From Pseudomonadota bacterium (GTDB taxonomy: Bacteria > Pseudomonadota > Gammaproteobacteria > Ga0077536), in the NCBI GenBank assembly GCA_016719885.1, contig JADJYF010000006.1, positions 1 through 64,000 on the forward strand: 64,000 bases of DNA. Direction: 5' to 3'. The notes below the pieces were generated by a model that saw only the letters and a program-made list of their open reading frames with translations, did not search any database and was not told where the DNA came from. This document shows positions 58,545-64,000 of this stretch, piece by piece; position 1 is the stretch's first letter; each line of letters opens with the position of its first letter. The position numbers were made by a program, and so were the translations under genes.

Positions 58545-58786
58545 GGCAGCAGCCCTCGCAGGCGAAGTGCGACCGGCGCGGCCGTGAGGTCGCGCGCCCC
58601 GGGTGAGCGCGGCGTGCAGATGCGGCCGAGGGACCAACCAGCGCAGCGCTACCCGAGTCGATAACGACCGCGCGGAGGAAAAGCTTGAATGCGAGGGCGG
58701 GAGGCCCGCGTCACGGCACGCGGGCTGGCGGTCTGCGCGGGCGGGCGGCGCGCCGCGATGGGCGTCACCCGACCACGGCGATGAAG

Positions 58787-59065
58787 CTACTTGCCGGCCG
58801 GGGGCGCGGCCTTCTGCGCATCGGCGGCCTTGGCCTGGGCTTCGTCCTTGCTGGCGTCGGCCTTGCCGGTGTCCATGTTGGCGCCGCACTTCATTTCACC
58901 GCCGCTGGCGCCGCAGCCTTTCTCCGCCTGGTCGGCGGCGAGGCGCATGCTGCCCTGGTACTCGACGAGCGCAAAGGGATTGTCGTTGGCCTCGGCAAGC
59001 GGTGCGGCGGCGAGCGTCGCGGCAAACGCGGTGGCGGCGGCGGTGAAAGGAAGCTTCTTGTCCAT
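58787..59065 (-). CDS. Small secreted low-complexity protein, HvfA/COG3767-like
   Basis: This 92-residue protein begins with a signal peptide (KLPFTAAATAFAATLAAAPL, cleaved near AEA) and then reads NDNPFALVEYQGSMRLAADQ, followed by a short segment with two cysteines in KGCGASGGEMKCGAN. The tail is rich in Ala, Lys, Asp and Gln. Signal peptide, NPF-type start and Cys-Gly motifs resemble HvfA-type precursors, whose EGKCG cysteines are modified by a DUF692/DUF2063 enzyme pair to bind copper. Here the motif is weaker and those enzymes are not nearby. The ATG has GGAGA about six bases upstream. Family assignment is tentative; the gene itself is well supported. Confidence 0.72.
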   Translation of the reverse strand: MDKKLPFTAAATAFAATLAAAPLAEANDNPFALVEYQGSMRLAADQAEKGCGASGGEMKCGANMDTGKADASKDEAQAKAADAQKAAPPAGK

Positions 59066-59139
59066 GCGTGTCTCCAGACGTGGCGTAGGGGTGCGATGCG
59101 GTGAAGTATGCGATTGGCGCAATGCCGTCGCAAGCGCGC

Positions 59140-60639
59140 CTAGGCGCGCGGCCGCATGTGCGGGAACAGCAGCACGTCGCGTATCGACGGCGAATCGGTC
59201 AACAGCATCACCAGGCGATCGATGCCTATGCCCTCGCCGGCGGTCGGCGGCATGCCGTACTCGAGCGCCGTGACATAGTCTTCGTCGTAAGGCATCGCTT
59301 CCTGGTCGCCCGAGGCCTTGGCCGCGACCTGCGCGCGAAAGCGCTCGGCCTGGTCGTCGGGATCGTTCAACTCCGAGAAGCCGTTGGCTATCTCGCGCCC
59401 CGCGACGAAGAATTCGAAACGGTCGGTGACGAACGGGTCGTCGTCGTTGCACCGCGCCAAGGGCGAAACCTCGGCCGGGTACTGGGTGATGAACAAGGGT
59501 CCGTCGAGCTTGGGCTCGGCGGTCTTCTCGAAGATCTCCACCAGCACCTTGCCGCGGCCATAGCCCGCTTCGAGCGGCACGTTGAGGCGCGCGGCAACGG
59601 CGCGCGCGCCTGCATCGGTCGCGAGTTCCGCGGCATCGACCTCGGGATTGAAGGCCAGGATTGCCTCCATCACCGTCATGCGCGGGAACGGCTGGCCGAA
59701 GTCGTAAGTCTTGCCCTGGTACTCGACCACGCTGCTGCCCAACACCGCCAGCGTCAGTTCGCGCAGCATCTGTTCGGTGAGATCGATCAGATCCCGGTAG
59801 TCGGCATAGGCCGCGTAGAACTCGAGCATGGTGAACTCGGGATTGTGGCGCGGCGACAAGCCCTCGTTGCGGAAATTGCGGTTGATCTCGAACACGCGTT
59901 CGATGCCGCCCACCACCAGGCGTTTCAAATACAGCTCTGGCGCGATGCGCAGGAACAAGTCCATGTCGAGACTGTTGTGGTGGGTGATGAAGGGCCGCGC
60001 CGCGGCGCCACCCGCCATCACCTGCATCATCGGCGTCTCGACTTCGAGATAGCCACGCTCGGAGAGAAAGCGGCGGATGAATTCCACCACCGCACTGCGT
60101 ATGCGGAACACGCGGCGCGTGTCGTCGTTCATGATGAGGTCGAGATAACGCTGGCGATAGCGCGCCTCGAGATCGGTCAGGCCATGCCACTTGTCCGGCA
60201 AAGGCCGCAGCGACTTGGTCAACAGGCGCAGGCCGTCGACCATCACCGACAGCTCGCCTTTCTGGGTGCGGAACACCACGCCCTCGGCGCCGACGATGTC
60301 ACCGAGATCCCATTTCTTGAACTCGTCGTAGACGCCTTCCGGCAGCGCATCGCGCTTGACGAACAGTTGTATCGAGCCGCTCATGTCCTTGACGTGGGCG
60401 AACGAGGTCTTCCCCTGCACGCGCTGCGTCATCATGCGCCCGGCAATCGTGACCCGGTGCGCCTGCGCTTCCAACTCGGCCGCGCTGGCCTCGGCAAAAC
60501 GCGCGTGCAGTTCGCCGGCCAGCGCATCGCGGCGGAAATCGTTGCGATAGGCGTTGCCGCTGGCACGCAACTGCTCGAGCTTGGCGCGGCGCTGAGCGAT
60601 GAGCGCCGCTTCGGTACCGGATTCTTCGTGGTCGGACAT
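59140..60639 (-). CDS. lysS: Lysyl-tRNA synthetase, class II
   Basis: This 499-residue enzyme charges tRNA-Lys. The N-terminal OB-fold anticodon-binding domain (VTIAGRMMTQRVQGKTSFAH near 65) is followed by class II motifs 1 (FLSERGYLEVETPMMQ near 192), 2 (FEINRNFRNEGLSPRHNPEF near 262) and 3 (GIGIDRLVMLLTDSPSIRDV near 465). The length is normal. It follows prfB, as in E. coli, but a 165-bp palindromic element fills the gap and reaches to the base before the ATG, so it may supply the ribosome site (GGGGCAGC). Confidence 0.97.
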   Translation of the reverse strand: MSDHEESGTEAALIAQRRAKLEQLRASGNAYRNDFRRDALAGELHARFAEASAAELEAQAHRVTIAGRMMTQRVQGKTSFAHVKDMSGSIQLFVKRDALPEGVYDEFKKWDLGDIVGAEGVVFRTQKGELSVMVDGLRLLTKSLRPLPDKWHGLTDLEARYRQRYLDLIMNDDTRRVFRIRSAVVEFIRRFLSERGYLEVETPMMQVMAGGAAARPFITHHNSLDMDLFLRIAPELYLKRLVVGGIERVFEINRNFRNEGLSPRHNPEFTMLEFYAAYADYRDLIDLTEQMLRELTLAVLGSSVVEYQGKTYDFGQPFPRMTVMEAILAFNPEVDAAELATDAGARAVAARLNVPLEAGYGRGKVLVEIFEKTAEPKLDGPLFITQYPAEVSPLARCNDDDPFVTDRFEFFVAGREIANGFSELNDPDDQAERFRAQVAAKASGDQEAMPYDEDYVTALEYGMPPTAGEGIGIDRLVMLLTDSPSIRDVLLFPHMRPRA

Positions 60640-60804
60640 CTAGTGTGCTGCCCCGTGATGAACTTCGATGATTGGCGCGGCTATCGAGCCGTCAGGCAAG
60701 GCGCGCGGAGGAGTAATAGCGGCGCTATTGCGACGACAAGTAACGCCGCATGGCGGTTCGAAAGCAAGCCAATCGCGAAGATTCATTGCGGGACAGCGCA
60801 CTGG
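60640..60804. mobile_element. 165-bp MITE-like palindromic element between prfB and lysS
   Basis: The whole prfB-lysS gap is one imperfect palindrome. The left end CTAGTGTGCTGCCCCG is matched by the right end CGGGACAGCGCACTGG in inverted form, and the match continues inward (for example ATGAACTTCG against CGAAGATTCAT) to a centre at AATAGCGGCGCTATT near 60722. It encodes no protein. This structure is that of a miniature inverted-repeat element able to fold into a long hairpin; it could also end prfB or control lysS. Confidence 0.7.
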
Positions 60805-60806
60805 CC

Positions 60807-61902
60807 TTACAGTCCCATTTTCAGACTTGCTTCGATGAACATGTCGAGGTTGCCGTCCAACACCGCCTGCGGGTTGCCGGTCTCGACGTCGGTGCGCAGA
60901 TCCTTGATGCGCGATTGATCGAGCACGTAGGAGCGGATCTGGTGGCCCCAGCCGATGTCGGACTTGCTGTCCTCGATGGCCTGCTGCGCTTCCTGGCGCT
61001 TGAGCAGTTCCTGCTCGTAGAGTTTGGCGCGCAGCATCTTCATGGCCTGGTCGCGGTTCTTGTGCTGCGAACGTTCGTTCTGACACTGCACCACGGTGTT
61101 GGTCGGAATGTGCGTGATGCGCACCGCCGAATCGGTCTTGTTGACGTGCTGACCACCGGCGCCGCTGGCACGGTAGGTATCGGTGCGCAGATCCGCCGGG
61201 TTGATGTCGATTTCGATGTTGTCATCGATTTCCGGCGACACGAACACCGATGAGAACGAGGTGTGCCGGCGGTTGCCCGAATCGAACGGCGACTTGCGCA
61301 CCAGGCGATGCACGCCGGTCTCGGTGCGCAGCCAGCCGAAGGCATATTCGCCGGTGAACTTCACGGTCGCGCTCTTGATGCCGGCCACTTCGCCGGACGA
61401 GACTTCCAGCAGTTCCGGATTGAAGCCGCGCCGCTCACCCCAGCGCAAGTACATGCGCAGCAGCATCTCGGCCCAGTCCTGCGCCTCGGTGCCACCGGAG
61501 CCGGCCTGGATGTCGAGGAAGGCGTTGTTGGGATCCATTTCGCCGGCGAACATGCGCCGGAATTCGAGATCGGCGAGCTGCGCCTCGGCCTCGGCCACGT
61601 CCTTCTGCACCGAGGTGACGGTCTCGAGGTCGTCTTCCTCGGCCGCGAGATCGAGCAGGTCGGTGGCGTCGACCAGGCGCTTGGAGAGCTTGTCGAGCGT
61701 CACCACCACGCGTTCCAGGGCCACGCGTTCGCGCCCCAGTTCCTGCGCGTGCTCGGGGTTGTCCCAGACCTTGGGTTCGGCCAGCAGGCGCTCGACTTCT
61801 ACCAGGCGTTCCGCTTTTTCAGCGTAGTCAAAGATACCCCCGTAACGCTTCGATGCGGGACTGCATGTCTTTGATGGCGTTATAGGTGGGATTGAGTTCC
61901 AT
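60807..61902 (-). CDS. prfB: Peptide chain release factor 2 with programmed +1 frameshift
   Basis: RF2 ends translation at UGA and UAA codons. The first frame starts at the ATG at 61902 (MELNPTYNAIKDMQSRIEAL) and stops after 24 codons at a TGA (61830-61828). The DNA there reads AGGGGGTATCTTTGAC on the minus strand, the classic RF2 autoregulatory site: an SD-like AGGGGG, then CTT TGA C. Skipping one base continues into the second frame (61829-60807), for a total of 364 residues, one short of the E. coli protein. The stop-recognition motif SPF is in RKSPFDSGNRRH and the catalytic GGQ in GAGGQHVNKTDS. This frameshift is regulatory, not an error. Confidence 0.97.
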
Positions 61903-61972
61903 GACGACCTTGGGTAGCTGTTGAAAGGAGCGCGCGATTGTACCGGCTGGGCCGCGCAAAGCCCAAGCGCCC

Positions 61973-63745
61973 TCACACCGCGCTGGCGTAATCGACCACC
62001 AGCTGCACGGTTTCGATGCCGCCGTAATCGTTGACGTCGAGCTTGTAGACCGCGTGGATGTGCTCGGCCTTGGCGAACCACGGCTCGCCGGCCGCGCCGA
62101 AGGCGATGGCCGCCACCGTGCCGCGCGCGCCGCGCGGCGACAGCACCAGGCGCGCGTGCTTGCCGCCGACCACGCGCCGGTCCTCGACGCGGAACACGCC
62201 CTCGAAGCGCGGCTCGGGAAAACCCTGGCCCCAAGGTGCGACGGACGCCAGCTCCTTGGCCAGCGCCAGGGTGAATTCGCCCGCCGCCAGCTCGCCGTCG
62301 GTATCGATGCGCCGCTCGCGGGTTTCGGCGTCCAGCAATTCGTTGACCTGCGCGGTGAAAGCAGCGCGGAAGGCCGGCAGCGCGTCACGCGACAGCGACA
62401 GGCCGGCGGCCATCGCATGGCCGCCGAACTTGCTCAGCAAGTCAGGATGGCGCGCGGCGACCGCATCCAGCGCATCGCGGATGTGCACGCCGGGGATCGA
62501 GCGCGCCGAGCCCTTCAGCGTGTCGGCGTCGGCCGGCGCGAAGGCGATGGTCGGGCGATGGAAACGATCCTTGACGCGCGCGGCGACGATGCCGATCACG
62601 CCCTGGTGCCAGTCTTCGTCGAACACGCAGAACGCGGCCGGCAGGGCCTGGCCGAGCGCGCGCTTGAGTTCAGCCTCGATGCTGTCGAACGCGGTCTCGC
62701 GCATCACGTCCTCGAGTTCGCGCCGTTCGCGGTTGAGCGCATCGAGTTGCTCGGCGATGGCGGCGCAGCGATCCGCATCGTCACTCAGCAGGCATTCGAT
62801 GCCGAGCGACATGTCCGACAGTCGGCCGGCCGCATTCAGGCGCGGGCCGACCGCGAAGCCGAGATCGCTGGGCGTGAGGCGCGCGCGGTTGCGGCCGCCG
62901 ACCGCGATCAAGGCGCTGATGCCGGCCTGGCATTGGCCGGCGCGGATGCGCGCCAGGCCTTGCGCCACCAGGCGGCGGTTGTTTTCGTCCAGCGGCACCA
63001 CGTCGGCCACCGTGCCGAGCGCAACCAGGTCGAGCAAGCTCGCGAGATTGGGTTCGGCGATGCCGCGCGCGGCGAACCAGCCCTGTTCACGCAGATGGGC
63101 GCGCAACGCCGTCATCACGTAGAAGATGACGCCGACGCCGGCCAGCGCCTTGCTCGGGAAGGCGTCCTCGGGCAGGTTGGGATTGACCAGCGCGTCGGCC
63201 AGCGGCCGCGCGGCGCCGGGCAGATGATGATCGGTGATCAGCACCTTGATGCCGTGCTCGCGCGCGCGCGCCACGCCGTCGAAACTGGAGATGCCGTTGT
63301 CGACGGTGATGATCAACTCGGGCTGCTGACGCGCGGCGAGTTCGACGATTTCGGCGGTGAGCCCGTAGCCGTATTCGAAGCGGTTCGGCACCAGGTAAGC
63401 GACATCGGCCGCGCCCATCGCGCGCAAGGCACGCAAGGCCAGCGCGGTGCTGGTGGCGCCGTCGGCGTCGAAATCGCCCACCACCAGCATGCGCCCGCCG
63501 CGCTGCATGACCTCGGCGATGAGGCGCACGGCAGCGCCGGTGCCGCCGAGTTCGGTGGCCGGCAACAGGCCTTTCAAGGACGTATCGAGCAGGGCCGGCG
63601 AGGTGATGCCGCGCGCGGCCAGCACACGGCGCGTGACGGTGTGCAACTCCGCCGGCAGGAACGCATCGGCCGCCACCGCGCGCGTGACGATACGCGGGCG
63701 CGGCAAGGCGCCGCCCGACGCCGCATCAGTTCGCGGAGCGCTCAT
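61973..63745 (-). CDS. recJ: Single-stranded-DNA-specific exonuclease RecJ
   Basis: This 590-residue 5'-3' exonuclease acts in recombination and repair. DHH-family motifs are present: GDFDADGATS near residue 80, VDNGISS near 133, LITDHHLPG near 154, then GTVADVVPLDENNR and the DHHA1-like part KFGGHAMAAGLSL near 455. An OB-fold follows. I chose the ATG at 63745 (MSAPRTDA), which lies inside the 3' end of the SEC-C gene, so the two are probably coupled. prfB follows after 70 bases, as in the E. coli recJ-prfB-lysS operon. Confidence 0.95.
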   Translation of the reverse strand: MSAPRTDAASGGALPRPRIVTRAVAADAFLPAELHTVTRRVLAARGITSPALLDTSLKGLLPATELGGTGAAVRLIAEVMQRGGRMLVVGDFDADGATSTALALRALRAMGAADVAYLVPNRFEYGYGLTAEIVELAARQQPELIITVDNGISSFDGVARAREHGIKVLITDHHLPGAARPLADALVNPNLPEDAFPSKALAGVGVIFYVMTALRAHLREQGWFAARGIAEPNLASLLDLVALGTVADVVPLDENNRRLVAQGLARIRAGQCQAGISALIAVGGRNRARLTPSDLGFAVGPRLNAAGRLSDMSLGIECLLSDDADRCAAIAEQLDALNRERRELEDVMRETAFDSIEAELKRALGQALPAAFCVFDEDWHQGVIGIVAARVKDRFHRPTIAFAPADADTLKGSARSIPGVHIRDALDAVAARHPDLLSKFGGHAMAAGLSLSRDALPAFRAAFTAQVNELLDAETRERRIDTDGELAAGEFTLALAKELASVAPWGQGFPEPRFEGVFRVEDRRVVGGKHARLVLSPRGARGTVAAIAFGAAGEPWFAKAEHIHAVYKLDVNDYGGIETVQLVVDYASAV

Positions 63746-64000
63746 CCTGCCCGCAGCACTTCTTGAATTTCTTGCCGCTGCCGCAGGCGCACAGCGCATT
63801 GCGCGGCGTCTTGGCGTCGGCGTTCACCAGCGGCGTGGGCGCCGCGAAATCGACCGCACGTGGATCGGGCCCGGCCTCGCGCTCGGCACGGAAATGCATG
63901 TCTATCGCCTGCACCGCCACCATCACCGCATCGAGCGCTGCGTCGAGATCCGGGAATTCCTCCTCGATGTCCTCGTCATCGCCCATGCCCAGCACCTGCA
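63726..64000 (-). CDS. SEC-C motif protein, N-terminus beyond the window
   Basis: The visible part holds an acidic stretch (MGDDEDIEEEFPDLDAALDA) and a C-terminal SEC-C zinc motif, NALCACGSGKKFKKCCG, with ligands of the CxC...CC type. The frame is open to the window edge, so the protein starts at or beyond 64000. Such proteins (YecA/UPF0149-like or small SEC-C proteins) bind zinc and may interact with ribosomes or SecB. Its stop overlaps the recJ start by 20 bases. Confidence 0.8.
   Translation of the reverse strand, partial: QVLGMGDDEDIEEEFPDLDAALDAVMVAVQAIDMHFRAEREAGPDPRAVDFAAPTPLVNADAKTPRNALCACGSGKKFKKCCGQDERSAN

Noticed and set aside
57024..58889. Longer glutamate-synthase-like protein starting at 58889
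   Set aside because: The extra 115 residues are Arg/Gly-rich noise overlapping the small HvfA-like gene; the ATG at 58544 begins a proper membrane anchor.
61828..62418. Separate gene ending in ALRGYL upstream of the main prfB frame
   Set aside because: It is the first 24 codons of prfB before the programmed frameshift, plus a shadow of recJ.

Overview
The window is 64 kb of GC-rich DNA (about two-thirds G+C by eye), densely coded. It looks like the chromosome of a gammaproteobacterium, or a close proteobacterial relative, with a large catabolic repertoire. The evidence for this is the recJ-prfB-lysS gene order, a LexA whose catalytic residues sit at S119 and K156 as in E. coli, a one-lipoyl-domain aceF, REP-like palindromes between genes, a PEP-CTERM-type secreted protein, and repeated families for acyl-CoA, ring-hydroxylating and side-chain chemistry. 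No rRNA, tRNA, CRISPR array, transposase or prophage gene was seen. I did not try to name the species.

Layout. Bases 1-5.5 kb hold the end of aceF with a textbook terminator, a nitronate monooxygenase, an SMP-30 lactonase, a cupin and a serine hydrolase. Bases 5.5-11.5 kb hold a thiolase-like/DUF35 pair with a CaiB-type CoA-transferase, a nitroreductase, a second nitronate monooxygenase that runs into a 31-base poly-G tract, and a second CaiB enzyme on the other strand. Bases 11.5-20.9 kb form the most striking block. It is a tight plus-strand cluster of P450, two amidohydrolases, a SnoaL-like protein, a Rieske oxygenase, a second P450 and a two-subunit exported molybdenum hydroxylase, and it starts from a recognisable promoter with an overlapping inverted repeat. 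Bases 20.9-29.1 kb hold a PEP-CTERM protein, MFS and DMT transporters, two GST genes (one frameshifted), a cupin with a lysine/alanine tail, a small lipoprotein, the remnant of a short-chain dehydrogenase, a thiolase and an epoxide-hydrolase-like enzyme.

Bases 29.1-36 kb hold a 46-bp tandem repeat array, lexA coupled to a helicase that is split in two, a hemerythrin, a membrane b-type protein paired with an eight-haem cytochrome c, and a polytopic membrane protein. Bases 36-46.2 kb hold a cupin, two enoyl-CoA hydratases, a third CaiB, a frameshifted hydrolase, a stand-alone molybdopterin oxidoreductase, and a PotD-like binding protein next to a GGDEF-EAL receptor; the last pair resembles the NspS-MbaA polyamine-sensing system. 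Bases 46.4-53.7 kb hold a NUDIX hydrolase, an esterase, a VOC protein, a second thiolase-like/DUF35 pair, argG and a GGDEF protein with a degenerate EAL domain. Bases 53.8-64 kb hold an aldehyde:ferredoxin oxidoreductase, an acyl-CoA dehydrogenase, a glutamate-synthase-like flavoprotein, a small HvfA-like secreted peptide, lysS, a 165-bp palindromic element, prfB with its programmed frameshift, recJ and a SEC-C protein cut by the window end.

Together the genes suggest a cell that activates complex ring or terpenoid-like substrates with oxygenases and a molybdenum hydroxylase. It would open rings with hydrolases, and process CoA-bound side chains by CoA transfer, dehydrogenation, hydration and aldol or thiolytic cleavage. 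Several accessory genes carry what look like single-base frameshifts while the housekeeping genes are intact. With the poly-G run, this raises the possibility of local assembly errors and should temper claims of pseudogenes.
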